DNA from: Methylobacterium sp. J-088
GTDB lineage: Bacteria > Pseudomonadota > Alphaproteobacteria > Rhizobiales > Beijerinckiaceae
Direction: 5' to 3'
NCBI RefSeq assembly: GCF_022829295.1
Contig: NZ_JAKSYH010000229.1
Span: forward strand, 1-51,395
Length of the DNA stretch: 51,395 bases
A model generated the notes under the pieces. The model was not told the DNA's origin and ran no database searches. It saw only the letters and a program-made list of their open reading frames with translations. Below, piece by piece: positions 8,100 to 17,244 of this stretch (positions within the stretch are counted from its first letter, which is position 1; each line of letters opens with the position of its first letter). The position numbers and the translations under genes are program-made.

Positions 8100-8932
8100 C
8101 ACTTGTCCCCTTCCGTGAGGCCCTTCACGAACCACCGCTGCATCAGGAGCACCACCGCCACCGGGGGGATCAGCGCCAGCACCGCCGTCGCCATGACCTT
8201 GTTCCATTCAGTGGCGGTGTCGACGCCGATCATCTTGACGATGCTGATCACCACCGTGTCGAGCTTCGGATCGGTCGCGACCAGGAGCGGCCACAGGTAC
8301 TGGTTCCAGCCGTAGACGAACAGGATCACGAACAGGGCGGCGATGTTGGCGCCCGAAATCGGGATCAGGATGTCCCGCAGGAAGCGCAAGGGCCCGGCCC
8401 CGTCGATCCGCGCCGCCTCGACGAGCTCGTCCGGGACGGCGAGGAAGGTCTGTCGGAACAGCAGCGTCGCCGTCGCGGAGGCGATGAGGGGAATCGTCAG
8501 GCCCGTGAAGCTGTTGATCAGGTCCAGGGAGGACATGACCTGGAAGGTCGGGATCAGCCGCACTTCCACCGGCAGCATCAGGGTCAGGAAGATCAGCCAG
8601 AAGGCCGCCATGCGGAAGGGAAAGCGGAAGAAGGTGACGGCGTAGGCGGAGGGCAGCGACAGGGCGATCTTGCCGAACGCGATGGCGAGCGCCATCCCGG
8701 CCGAGACGAGCAGGGCGCGCCAGACCGGCCCAGCCCCCGCCGACCCGTTCATCAGCACGTCGCGGTAGACTCCGAGGCCGGAGAGGTTCGGGATCAGCGA
8801 GACGTCGCCCCGGGCGATCGCGGCCGAATCCTGGGTCGAGCCGGCGATCGCGATCCAGATCGGCAGGGCGAAGAGCAGGATCGCCAGGATCATGACGGCG
8901 TGGGGGATCAGATTCAGCGTTCTCCGCCGCAT
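8099..8932 (-). CDS. ugpE: sn-glycerol-3-phosphate ABC transporter, permease UgpE
   Basis: 277 residues with six predicted membrane segments. It matches E. coli UgpE closely: LPVEVRLIPTF, ASATATLLFRQ, VPDELVEAARIDGA and VYGWNQYLWPLL. The EAA loop (EAARIDGAGPLRFLRDILIP) contacts the ATPase. The start at 8932 overlaps the ugpA stop by one base (TGATG); a longer frame upstream is a shadow of ugpA. Together with UgpA it forms the inner-membrane channel of the importer. Confidence 0.92.
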   Translation of the reverse strand: MRRRTLNLIPHAVMILAILLFALPIWIAIAGSTQDSAAIARGDVSLIPNLSGLGVYRDVLMNGSAGAGPVWRALLVSAGMALAIAFGKIALSLPSAYAVTFFRFPFRMAAFWLIFLTLMLPVEVRLIPTFQVMSSLDLINSFTGLTIPLIASATATLLFRQTFLAVPDELVEAARIDGAGPLRFLRDILIPISGANIAALFVILFVYGWNQYLWPLLVATDPKLDTVVISIVKMIGVDTATEWNKVMATAVLALIPPVAVVLLMQRWFVKGLTEGDK

Positions 8933-9813
8933 CACGTGGCAGCCTTCCGCCCGAGGAACCGGAACTGCAGGGCGCAGAGGATGATGACGCCGACCATCAG
9001 CACCACGGATTGCGCCGAGGACGCGCCGACATTCGCGTTGACGACGCCGTCGAGATAGACCTTGAGGACGAGCGTCTGGGTCGACTGGCCAGGCCCGCCC
9101 CCGTTCACCGCGTAGACCGTCGCGAAGGTGTCGAAGGCCGCGTAGACGAGATCGACGACGAGCAGGAAATAGACCGTCGGCATCAGCAGCGGCAGCAGGA
9201 TGGTGCGGAACCGGCGCAGGCCCCGGGCGCCGTCGATGCGGGCCGCCTCGATGATCGTCTTCGGGATCGCCTGCAGGCCCGCCAGGAAGAAGATGAAGTT
9301 GTAGCTGATCTGCTTCCAGGCGGCCGCCAGGATCACGAGCGCCATGGCCTGCGTGCCGTCGAGCTTGTAGTCCCAGGCGATCCCGATCCGGTTCAGCCAC
9401 GCGCCGACAAGGCCGATCTGCGGGTGGAACATCAGTACCCACAAAACCGCCGCCATGGCGGGGGCCACTGCATAGGGCCAGATCAGCATCGTGCGGTAGA
9501 AGGCGCGGCCCCGGATCTCGGTATCCGCCAGGACCGCGAGCACGAGCGCCACACCCATCGAGACGGCGGTCACGCAGGCGCAGAACACCACCGTCCGCCC
9601 AATCGCCGCGAGGTAGAGCGGATCCGCGAATAGGTCGGTAAAGTTGTCGGGCCCGACGAACTCGGTGCTGGTGCCGAAGGCATCCTCACGCTCCAGGCTC
9701 GACTTGACCGCCTGGATGGCGGGCCAGAGGAAGAAGATGACCGTCAGCACCAGCTGCGGCAGGATCAGAAGGGCCGGCAGCAGCCGACCGGGGAACAGCG
9801 TCCGTCGTTCCAT
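8932..9813 (-). CDS. ugpA: sn-glycerol-3-phosphate ABC transporter, permease UgpA
   Basis: 293 residues (E. coli UgpA is 295), six membrane segments, with the EAA motif EAARIDGARGLRRFRTILLP and the UgpA-like C-terminal segment AAFDTFATVYAVNGGGPGQ. It is separated from ugpB by 30 bases and coupled to ugpE. Inner-membrane partner of UgpE. Confidence 0.92.
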   Translation of the reverse strand: MERRTLFPGRLLPALLILPQLVLTVIFFLWPAIQAVKSSLEREDAFGTSTEFVGPDNFTDLFADPLYLAAIGRTVVFCACVTAVSMGVALVLAVLADTEIRGRAFYRTMLIWPYAVAPAMAAVLWVLMFHPQIGLVGAWLNRIGIAWDYKLDGTQAMALVILAAAWKQISYNFIFFLAGLQAIPKTIIEAARIDGARGLRRFRTILLPLLMPTVYFLLVVDLVYAAFDTFATVYAVNGGGPGQSTQTLVLKVYLDGVVNANVGASSAQSVVLMVGVIILCALQFRFLGRKAAT

Positions 9814-9843
9814 GCCAGGTGAGCCTTGCGCCGGTCCGCCGCG

Positions 9844-11187
9844 TCAGCCGCGCGCGGATTTCTGGAAGTCGCGCAGCACGCGGTTGCCGCGCGCGGCGGC
9901 GCTATCCATCGCCGCTTGCGCGGTCTGCTGACCCTGAAGCGCCTTCTCGATCTCCTCGTAGAGGATCGCGCGGATCTCCGGCAGGCGGCCGAGGCGCAAG
10001 CCGCGCGAGTTCGGGGTCAGTTCGCCGCGGGAGAGCTGACGCGCGGGTACGTCGGTGCCGGGGTTCCTATCGAAATAGCCCGCCTGCTTGGTGGCTTCGT
10101 AGCCGGCGAGCGTGACCGGGACGTATCCGGTGTTCTGGGCGTAGAGGGCAACCTGATCAGGCTTCGCGATGAAGGCGTAGAAGGCCGCGACGGCCTTGTA
10201 CTCGGCCTCGGAGCGCTTCGGCGCCGTCATCGCCCATAGGCTGGCGCCGCCGATGATGGAGTTGTTCGGGCTTGGGTTCAGCGCCGGCTCCGTCGGCAGG
10301 AAGGCCTCGGCGTAACGGAACTTGGCGTTCTTGACGATGTCGGCGCGGCCCGAGGACGAGCCGAACCCGATCGCGGCTTGACCGGAGTAGAAGACCGCGT
10401 CCGGGGCACCATCGCGGCCGGCATATTTGAAGGCGCCGTCCTTCGCCAGGTCCATGAACCGCTGGAGCTGATCGACGAAGGGCTTGGTGTTGATCAGCAG
10501 TTCCGCGCCGAGGCCGTCATAGCCGTCATTTTGGGTTGCGTAGGCGAGGTTCTGGATCGCAGCGTATTCCTCGAACTGGATCCAGATCATCCAGGCCGAC
10601 GTGCTGGCGATGGGCGTCGGTGCCTTGGAGGCGAGGGTGCGGGCCGCCTTGGCGAAGTCGTCGTAGGTGGCCGGCGGCTTGTCCGGATCGAGCCCCGCCT
10701 TCTCGAAGGCGTCGCGGTTGTACCACATGACCGCCGTCGAGGAGTTGAACGGCATCGAGGCGAGCTTGCCATCCGGCAGGCTGTAATAGCCGCGCACGCC
10801 GGGGATGTAGGCCTTGGGATCGAGGCCGAGTTCCGTCTCCTCCGCGAGCTTCCAGGCCTGCTTGATAGCGGGGCCGGCCTGCAGCATCGTGCCCGTGCCG
10901 ACCTCGAAGATCTGGACGATGTGGGGCGCCTTGCCGGCGCGGTAGGCGGCGATCGCCGCCGTCAGCGTCTCGGGATAGGAGCCCTTGAACACCGCCTCCA
11001 GCGTGATCTCGGATTGGCTCGCGTTGAAGTCGCGCGCCAGACGCTCGACCTCTTCGCCGTTCGCGCCCGACATCGCATGCCAGAGCACCACGGGCGTCCG
11101 ATCCCCGGCCGAGGCCGGGGTGGACGGGCGAAGCGCAGTCCATGCGGCGAGACCGCCGACGCCGGCCAACAGGACGCGACGATCCAT
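9844..11187 (-). CDS. ugpB: sn-glycerol-3-phosphate ABC transporter, periplasmic binding protein
   Basis: 447 residues. The N-terminus MDRRVLLAGVGGLAAWTALR has a twin-arginine and a cleavage-like ASA, so export may be by Tat or Sec. The mature part matches UgpB: VLWHAMSGANGEEVERLA, the MPFNSSTAVMWYN segment, IIGGASLWAM and the C-terminal LRLGRLPEIRAI. It binds glycerol-3-phosphate (in E. coli also glycerophosphodiesters) and delivers it to UgpAEC. GGAGGG lies 8 bases before the ATG at 11187; a start at 11259 would add a non-signal leader. It is the first gene of ugpBAEC. In enteric bacteria ugp is phosphate-regulated; I found no convincing Pho box here. Confidence 0.92.
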   Translation of the reverse strand: MDRRVLLAGVGGLAAWTALRPSTPASAGDRTPVVLWHAMSGANGEEVERLARDFNASQSEITLEAVFKGSYPETLTAAIAAYRAGKAPHIVQIFEVGTGTMLQAGPAIKQAWKLAEETELGLDPKAYIPGVRGYYSLPDGKLASMPFNSSTAVMWYNRDAFEKAGLDPDKPPATYDDFAKAARTLASKAPTPIASTSAWMIWIQFEEYAAIQNLAYATQNDGYDGLGAELLINTKPFVDQLQRFMDLAKDGAFKYAGRDGAPDAVFYSGQAAIGFGSSSGRADIVKNAKFRYAEAFLPTEPALNPSPNNSIIGGASLWAMTAPKRSEAEYKAVAAFYAFIAKPDQVALYAQNTGYVPVTLAGYEATKQAGYFDRNPGTDVPARQLSRGELTPNSRGLRLGRLPEIRAILYEEIEKALQGQQTAQAAMDSAAARGNRVLRDFQKSARG

Positions 11188-11533
11188 ACAAAACCCTCCC
11201 CGCGGCGGGATCGATGCGCCTGTTGACGTCAGGCTTGAGACCAGATCCCGTGGAAGCACCCGCGCCCGGAAACGCGGTGCTTATTTTACTATCATGCACG
11301 GACGTGACAGGGGAATAAAGCGGTCTGCCCCCCAGCGCCGCGACGCGGTCCTGCAATGGATCTGAGATATTCCCGCCCGAATAAATCCGCGACGCCCTCC
11401 AGAGGAAGCCAAGGAGCGGCCGTCTACGAGGCTCTCACCGTAAGGTTTGCTGTTCGTTGGCCGAAGCAGTTCGATTGACGTGAACCCGCTTCGACCAGCC
11501 GCTTCGCGTCCAGGCTGGCGGATTTGATCATCG
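11188..11533. other. Promoter-bearing spacer between rhaK and ugpB
   Basis: 346 bases with no supportable gene. On the minus strand a TAAAAT within GATAGTAAAATAAG (near 11281-11296) is the most AT-rich spot and could be the -10 region of ugpB. The spacing makes an independent ugp promoter likely, although rhaK lies upstream on the same strand. Confidence 0.35.
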
Positions 11534-12934
11534 TCAGTGCGAAACCGCTTCACGCCGCCATCGCGCCGCGTAGGCGTCGAAGGTCGGGCCCAGAGCGGCA
11601 GCGCCCGCAGTGGGCTCCCGCCCTGACGTGTCGCTCGCACCGTTCGACGCGAACAGACGGGCGGCGCCGCCGCTTGTCCCCGTCCGATGCGCCGAGGCCT
11701 GCACCGGCCGCCCCGTGAGCTGCGCCAGCGCCGCGCCATAGAGGGCGTTCCGGGCGAACGGACCTTCCACGAAGATCGGCCCCGCCGCTCCGAGCAAATC
11801 CAGGCAGGTCACGGTCATCAGGGCGGCGTAGAGAGTCGCGGCGGCGGTGCGCTCGGCGGCAGACAGGCTGTCCGGATCGGGCGACCAAGCGCCGATGGCA
11901 TCGGGGAACGGACCGCTGCCGTGGGCGAAGCCGGGCAGCGCCAGGATGTTTCGCGCAAGCACGGACGCGACGGTGGCCGGATCCGGCTCGACCGGCACGC
12001 GGCCGGTCAGGTGGTCGAATTCCCGGCCGCCCATGAAGCGGGCCGAAGGCACGGGCCGGCCATAGGCATCGACGTTGGCCAGCATGTCGCGCCCGGCATC
12101 GAGCCGATCGAGCGCACCGCCGACCGCGAAGGCGATGATCCAGGTCCCCGTCGACAGGATCGTGCGCGGCTCCGTGCTCCCCTGGATGTAGGGCAGCAGG
12201 GAGGCGTTGGAATCGTGCAGCCCGCATGCGACCGGGACGGCCGGGCCGAGGCCGATCCGGTCGGCGAGGTCGGGGCGCACGGTGCCGAGCACGTCGAAAG
12301 CGGAGCGTACCGGCGCCATCAGGCGGCCCCAGTCCATCCGCTCCACCAAGCTGGAGAACCGCCGCGCTCCGGGCGCCCAAAGGTCGGTGTGGCAGCCGAG
12401 CGAGGTCGGCTCGGTGGCCGCGACGCCCGTAAGGCGCCACGCCCAGTATTGCGGATAGGTGACGAAGTGAGTCGCGCGGGCAAAGGCCTGGGAAAACAAC
12501 CGCGCCTGCCAGAACAGCTGCGCCCCGAGATTCAGCCCTCCGGGAAGACGCGGCGAAAAACTCTCAGCGAAGGCCGGACGGACCGGGCCATACTCCGCAT
12601 CGAGGGCGTCGGGCCCGTCATGCTCGTAGTCGAGCACCGGCAGGACGAGGCCCTCCGGCCCGATCAGCGCGCCGGTGGCCCCGTGCGTGGTGATCGACAC
12701 GGCGTCGATCCCGACAGCCGCCGCCGCGTCCGCGAGGGCATCGACGAGGAAGGCCTCGATCTTCGCGACATCCGCGTGCGGATAAGGGCCGTCGCGCCGG
12801 ATCGTGTTCGGCACCGTTCGGACCCAGATCTCGTCGCACGTCGCGGTATCGACGACGACCAGCTTGACGTTGGTCTTGCCGATATCGATGACCGCGATCC
12901 TGCGCGGCGTGGGCGTCTTCGGGGCGGATGTCAT
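11534..12934 (-). CDS. rhaK: Rhamnose kinase, FGGY family (RhaK type)
   Basis: 466 residues. FGGY-type sugar kinase: an N-terminal ATPase-fold motif IAVIDIGKTNVKLVVVD, the substrate region CGLHDSNASLLPY, and C-terminal STGTWI and GTSGGAARL. Its position as last gene of rhaRSTPQUK matches the rhizobial rha locus, where RhaK phosphorylates L-rhamnulose (and in Rhizobium leguminosarum is also needed for rhamnose transport). The ATG at 12934 overlaps the rhaU stop by four bases (ATGA). An upstream in-frame start at 13147 lies in rhaU and was rejected. Sequence alone would give only 'FGGY kinase'; the substrate comes from context. Confidence 0.9.
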   Translation of the reverse strand: MTSAPKTPTPRRIAVIDIGKTNVKLVVVDTATCDEIWVRTVPNTIRRDGPYPHADVAKIEAFLVDALADAAAAVGIDAVSITTHGATGALIGPEGLVLPVLDYEHDGPDALDAEYGPVRPAFAESFSPRLPGGLNLGAQLFWQARLFSQAFARATHFVTYPQYWAWRLTGVAATEPTSLGCHTDLWAPGARRFSSLVERMDWGRLMAPVRSAFDVLGTVRPDLADRIGLGPAVPVACGLHDSNASLLPYIQGSTEPRTILSTGTWIIAFAVGGALDRLDAGRDMLANVDAYGRPVPSARFMGGREFDHLTGRVPVEPDPATVASVLARNILALPGFAHGSGPFPDAIGAWSPDPDSLSAAERTAAATLYAALMTVTCLDLLGAAGPIFVEGPFARNALYGAALAQLTGRPVQASAHRTGTSGGAARLFASNGASDTSGREPTAGAAALGPTFDAYAARWRREAVSH

Positions 12935-13272
12935 GGCAGGTGGAACAGCGTATGCAGCGGCAGCACGACCGGCGCATCCGACGGCTCGGTCTCCATGAGA
13001 TCCGCCATATGGGCCCACCAGCGGCGCATCACCGGGTGGTCCGGCAGGGCCTCCATGCCGTGGTCGCGCCGCCGCCACAGGATTGCGAAGAGCAGGTTCG
13101 TCTCCGGCTCGAGGTGGATCGAGTAATCGGCCACCCCGGCCCGGCACAACAGGTCCGCCAGCTCGGGCCAGAGCGCGTCGTGGCGTTCGTGATAGGCCGC
13201 CTCGCAGCCCGGCCGGAGACGCATCGCGAAGGCGTGTTTCTCGTAAGCCTCTGGGTCGAACGGGCCGATCAT
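12931..13272 (-). CDS. rhaU: L-rhamnose mutarotase
   Basis: 113 residues, the usual length. Family motifs are present: HAFAMRLRPGCEAAYHERHD, the YSIHLEPETNLLFAILWR strand and HPVMRRWWAHMADLME. It interconverts alpha and beta anomers of L-rhamnose for the isomerase in the cytoplasm (called RhaM in E. coli). It overlaps both rhaQ and rhaK by four bases, so the operon is tightly coupled. Confidence 0.93.
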   Translation of the reverse strand: MIGPFDPEAYEKHAFAMRLRPGCEAAYHERHDALWPELADLLCRAGVADYSIHLEPETNLLFAILWRRRDHGMEALPDHPVMRRWWAHMADLMETEPSDAPVVLPLHTLFHLP

Positions 13273-14273
13273 GACCGCCTCTGCGCGGCGAGGACGCGGC
13301 CGGCCAGGATCGGCAGCGCGATGGTGCCGATCAGCATCGCGCCGATGACGATCGACATGATGATGCCCGGCACATTGAGCAGGCCGAGCCCGTAGGTGAC
13401 GAGGCCCAGCACGAAGGCCGCGAGCACCACGCCGGGGATCGTGCCCGATCCGCCCTGGATGCTGATCCCGCCCAGCACCACGATCGTGACCACGTCGAGT
13501 TCCCAGCCCAGCGCGATGGATGGCCGGGTCGAGCCGAGCCGGCTGGTCAGCATCACGGCCGCGAGCCCCGCCGCGAGGCCGGTGAGGAGGAACAGGATCA
13601 GCCGGATCCGCTCGACCGGAAGGCCCGAGAAGCGCGCCGCGAAGGCGTTGTTGCCGATCGCCCGCACGGCCCGGCCGAACACGGTCCGGTGCAGCACGAG
13701 CCCGGCCAGGGCCGCCAGAACGAGGAAGCAGGCGAACTCGAAGGACAGAGCCTGCCAGACATAGCCCTGGCCGATCCAGCCGAAGGAGGCCGGGTAATCC
13801 TTCAGCACCCCGTCGCCCAGCGCGAGGTAGCTCAGGCCCCGGTAGAGGCTCATCGTGCCGATCGTCGCCATGATCGCGGGCAGGCCGAGCCGGGCGATCA
13901 ACACGCCGTTGACGAGGCCGCAGGCCCCGCCGACGCCGAGCCCGACCGCCACCAGGGCCGGCGTGCCGAAGCCCAGGGCCGCGGCCTCGCCCATGGCGGT
14001 GGAGGCGAGCGCGATGGTGCCGCCCACCGACAGGTCGATCTCCCCGGCCATCACCACGAAGGCGAGAGCCAACGCGATGATCGCCTTCTCGGTGAAGTTG
14101 AACGTGGCGTCCGACAGGTTCCAGATGTCGAGGAAGTATGGCGAGGCCAGCGCGTTGGCGAGGAAGATCGCCGCGGCGAGCACCAGGAGCAGCGTCTCCC
14201 AGCGGATGGCGGAGCGCCCGATCGGCCCCAGGAGGCGGTCCGGGATGACCCGGGAGGTGGTCTGCAGCGCCAT
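13269..14273 (-). CDS. rhaQ: Rhamnose ABC transporter permease RhaQ
   Basis: 334 residues, about ten membrane segments, RbsC/AraH-type permease. The typical GEIDLSVGG segment is at about 78-86, and GGISIQGGSGTIPG lies near 260. One of two permeases of the rhizobial rhamnose importer. It begins four bases after the rhaP stop and overlaps rhaU by four bases. Confidence 0.9.
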   Translation of the reverse strand: MALQTTSRVIPDRLLGPIGRSAIRWETLLLVLAAAIFLANALASPYFLDIWNLSDATFNFTEKAIIALALAFVVMAGEIDLSVGGTIALASTAMGEAAALGFGTPALVAVGLGVGGACGLVNGVLIARLGLPAIMATIGTMSLYRGLSYLALGDGVLKDYPASFGWIGQGYVWQALSFEFACFLVLAALAGLVLHRTVFGRAVRAIGNNAFAARFSGLPVERIRLILFLLTGLAAGLAAVMLTSRLGSTRPSIALGWELDVVTIVVLGGISIQGGSGTIPGVVLAAFVLGLVTYGLGLLNVPGIIMSIVIGAMLIGTIALPILAGRVLAAQRRS

Positions 14274-14277
14274 GGCC

Positions 14278-15303
14278 TCACTCCGCCGTTTGCGGGCCGG
14301 CCGGCCGCAGGATGATGCGGCCGCGACGGCGCTCGGCGCGCGTGTTCAGGGCCACCGCCGCGATGATGATCGTTCCCGAAATCGCCATCTGCGCGAAGGG
14401 CGAGACGTTCACCACCGGCAGGGCGTTCTTGATCGTGCCGAGGAACAGGCTGCCCAGGACGGCGCCGGCCACCGAGCCGATGCCGCCCGCGATCGACACC
14501 CCGCCGATGACGCAGGCCGCGATCACGTCGAGCTCGAAGCCCGAGGCCAGATCGACATACGCCACCGCGTAACGGGCGACCCAGAGGTAGCCGCAGAGCC
14601 CCGACAGGAGGCCGGAGAAGCAGAAGGCGAGGAAGCGCGCGCGGCCCGGGTCGATCCCCGCATAGGCGGCGGCGGTCGGGTTGCCGCCGACCGCGAACCA
14701 GCCCCGGCCCGCCGCCGTGCGGCCGAGGACGATCGCGGCCGCCGCGACGACCGCGACCGCGATCCAGCTCAGCACCGGCACCCCGAGCAGTTCCGTCCGG
14801 GGGAGCGCCAGGAAGGCTGGCGAGAACTGGAAGCTGTTGATCCAGGTGCCGCCCGACAGCACGAAGGCGAGGCCGCGATAGATGGTCAGCGTTCCGAGCG
14901 TCACCACGATCGGCGGCATCCCGAGCCGCCACACGAGGAGGCCGTTGAACGCGCCGAGCAGCAGGCCCAAAGCCGGCGCCGCCAGGATGGTCAGCCCCAG
15001 CGGCAGGCCGTGATGGGCGTCGATCAGCGCCACCGCCATGCCGGTGAGCGCCACGTTGGCGGCCACCGACAGATCCACCGACCGGGTCAGCAGCACGGCC
15101 GCCTGCCCGAGCGCCATGATGATCAGGATGGCGCTGTCGTTGAACACGCCGCCGAGGCTCGACGCGGTGACGAAGGCCGGGAACCGCAGCGCGATCACGC
15201 CGAGGAGCAGCACGAGGGCAGCGGCCAGCAGGGTCTCGCGGCGCAGGACGGGCCCGCACAGGTCGAGGTCGTCGGCGAGGCGGGGGGGCACGGGCGCGCT
15301 CAT
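14278..15303 (-). CDS. rhaP: Rhamnose ABC transporter permease RhaP
   Basis: 341 residues, RbsC-type permease with multiple membrane segments; TRSVDLSVAANVALTGMA and GGVSIAGGIGSVAGAVLG are the paired motifs of the family. The C-terminus is basic (RAERRRGRIILRPAG). Overlaps rhaT by four bases. Works with RhaQ, RhaT and RhaS. Confidence 0.9.
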   Translation of the reverse strand: MSAPVPPRLADDLDLCGPVLRRETLLAAALVLLLGVIALRFPAFVTASSLGGVFNDSAILIIMALGQAAVLLTRSVDLSVAANVALTGMAVALIDAHHGLPLGLTILAAPALGLLLGAFNGLLVWRLGMPPIVVTLGTLTIYRGLAFVLSGGTWINSFQFSPAFLALPRTELLGVPVLSWIAVAVVAAAAIVLGRTAAGRGWFAVGGNPTAAAYAGIDPGRARFLAFCFSGLLSGLCGYLWVARYAVAYVDLASGFELDVIAACVIGGVSIAGGIGSVAGAVLGSLFLGTIKNALPVVNVSPFAQMAISGTIIIAAVALNTRAERRRGRIILRPAGPQTAE

Positions 15304-16859
15304 GGCCGGTCGCTCCGGGTTTGCGTGTTGCCGGTGGCGGCCGCCACCAGGGTCTCGGCGGTGAGGCCTTCGCGCTCGAACAGGCCCGCCATCCGGCCCT
15401 CGCGCATCACCATCACGCGGTCGGCCATGCCGAGGATCTCGGGCAACTCGGACGAGACCATCAGCACGGCGAGCCCCTGGCCGGCCAGCTCGCTCATGAA
15501 GGCGTGGACGGCGGCCTTCGAGCCGATGTCGATGCCTTTGGTCGGCTCATCGAGGATGACGACCTTCGGCCCGGCCGCGAGCCATTTGCCGATCACCACC
15601 TTCTGCTGGTTGCCGCCCGACAGGGTGCCGACCGGCTGCGCCAGCGAGGCGGCGCGCAGGTCCAGCCGCTCGGCGTAGTGGCGGGCGAGCCGGAACTCCT
15701 CGCCCGACCGGATGAAGCCGTGGCGCCAGACATTCCCGAGGCAGGCCAGGGTCACGTTCTCGAAGACCGGCATCGCCAGCACGGCGCCGTGGCGCCCGCG
15801 CTCCTCCGGCACGTAGACGATGCCGGCGCGCACCGCGTCCGCCGGGGAGCGGATCGCCACCTTGCGGCCCTCGACCGCGATCGTGCCGCCCGAGGGCACG
15901 GTGGCACCGAACAGGGCCTGGCACAGCTCCGAGCGGCCGGCGCCGACGAGGCCGTAGAGCCCCAGGATCTCGCCGCAGCGCAGGGTGAAGCTGACGCCGT
16001 CGAACTCGGTCGGGTGGCACAGGCCCGACACCGCCAGGACCGCCTCGCCGAGGGTGGCGGGGACCTTGGGGAAGACCTGATCGACGCTGCGGCCGACCAT
16101 CAGGCGCACGAGGTCGTCGTGCGTGGCCGCGTCCATCCGGCCGGCCCCGACCGAGCGGCCGTCGCGGAACACCGTGTAGTCGTCGGCGATCCGATACAGT
16201 TCCTCGAACTTGTGGCTGATGAACAGGATCGCCTTGCCCTGCCCCTTCAGGCGCTCGATCACGCGGGCGAGGTCGTCCACCTCCTTGTGGGACAAAGCCG
16301 CGGTCGGCTCGTCCATGATGACGATCTCGCTGTCGATCGACAGGGCGCGGGCGATGGCCACGAGGTGCCGCTGGGCGATGGACAGGTCCCGCAGCCGGGT
16401 CCAGGGCCGGATCGGCGCGTCGAGCCCGTAGAGCAGGGCCGTCGCCCGCGCCCGCATGGCCGACCAGTCCACGAAGCCCAGCCGGGTCTTCGGGGCGTGG
16501 CCGAGATAGATGTTCTCCGCCACCGTGAGGTCGTCGAACAGCACGGTCTCCTGGTGGATGGCGGTGATCCCGGCGGCCTGCGCGTCCTGCGGCGCGGCGA
16601 AGCTGACCGGCTTGCCGCCGACCCGGATCTCGCCGGCGTCGGGGCGGTGGATGCCGGTGAGGATCTTGACCAGCGTCGACTTGCCGGCCCCGTTCTCGCC
16701 GATCAGCGCGGTGACGCGGCCGGGGCGCAGCACGAGGTCGACCCCGTCGAGGGCGCGCACGCCCGGGAAATGCTTGGCGATGCCGCGCAGTTCGAGGCGC
16801 GGCGGGAGCGCGGCCGGTTCGGCGTCGGACGGATGGTCGATCTGCAGGGCGCCGGACAT
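15300..16859 (-). CDS. rhaT: Rhamnose ABC transporter, duplicated ATP-binding subunit RhaT
   Basis: 519 residues with two fused ATPase domains, as usual for carbohydrate uptake ABC subunits of the RbsA type. The first half has Walker A GENGAGKST and a degenerate signature (LSIAQRHLVAIARAL); the second half has a degenerate Walker A region (GLVGAGRSE) and a good signature LSGGNQQKVVIGKWL with Walker B VVILDEPTKG. The start at 16859 has GGGAG 8 bases upstream; an extension to 17132 would run through the hairpin-rich repeat and is unlikely. Not related to the E. coli RhaT symporter despite the shared name. Confidence 0.92.
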   Translation of the reverse strand: MSGALQIDHPSDAEPAALPPRLELRGIAKHFPGVRALDGVDLVLRPGRVTALIGENGAGKSTLVKILTGIHRPDAGEIRVGGKPVSFAAPQDAQAAGITAIHQETVLFDDLTVAENIYLGHAPKTRLGFVDWSAMRARATALLYGLDAPIRPWTRLRDLSIAQRHLVAIARALSIDSEIVIMDEPTAALSHKEVDDLARVIERLKGQGKAILFISHKFEELYRIADDYTVFRDGRSVGAGRMDAATHDDLVRLMVGRSVDQVFPKVPATLGEAVLAVSGLCHPTEFDGVSFTLRCGEILGLYGLVGAGRSELCQALFGATVPSGGTIAVEGRKVAIRSPADAVRAGIVYVPEERGRHGAVLAMPVFENVTLACLGNVWRHGFIRSGEEFRLARHYAERLDLRAASLAQPVGTLSGGNQQKVVIGKWLAAGPKVVILDEPTKGIDIGSKAAVHAFMSELAGQGLAVLMVSSELPEILGMADRVMVMREGRMAGLFEREGLTAETLVAAATGNTQTRSDRP

Positions 16860-17044
16860 GGCGTGTCGCTCCCGTGTTTGGGGTGGGTGCCGCGCACGGG
16901 GATCGCGCGCGGGCGTCCGGCAGGCCTCGTTCGGCGCGCTGCGCCTCGGGGTCCTGGAGATGCCGTGGTTTTCGTCTCCGCGCCGCTCGGGGACGCGGGG
17001 ACCGGATCGCTTCCGAGTCCGGCTGCGCCGAGGATCGCCACGGG

Positions 17045-17235
17045 GATCCCCTCGCCCCGCTTGCGGGGAGAGGGCTCCGGCGACCTCGTCGTCGCCGGAG
17101 CGAGGCGGCAGCCGAGGGTGAGGGGGCTTCAACGGATGAGGCTCGTCCGGAGCCGCCCCCTCACCTCCGCTTCGCTTCCCGCACGGACGACGAGGTCCGT
17201 GCGGGCCTCTCCCCGCACGCGGGGAGAGGGGGCCG
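17045..17235. repeat. Multi-hairpin palindromic intergenic element between rhaS and rhaT
   Basis: Five inverted repeats lie in about 190 bases: CTCGCCCCGC/GCGGGGAGAG (one mismatch); CTCCGGCGAC/GTCGCCGGAG; the central GGTGAGGGGGC/GCCCCCTCACC enclosing a short loop; CCCGCACGGAC/GTCCGTGCGGG; and CCTCTCCCCGC/GCGGGGAGAGG. The outer hairpins are near-copies of each other, so the whole element is roughly mirror-symmetric. It resembles mosaic repeats common in intergenic DNA of GC-rich alphaproteobacteria. Its position after the binding-protein gene suggests it stabilises or attenuates rhaS mRNA, keeping RhaS more abundant than the membrane subunits. Confidence 0.8.
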
Positions 17236-17244
17236 TCGGGGCCG

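Noticed and set aside
11290..11320. A possible Pho box upstream of ugpB (CTGTCAC on the minus strand)
   Set aside because: Only one half-site resembles the consensus; the second half at the required 11-base distance does not match.
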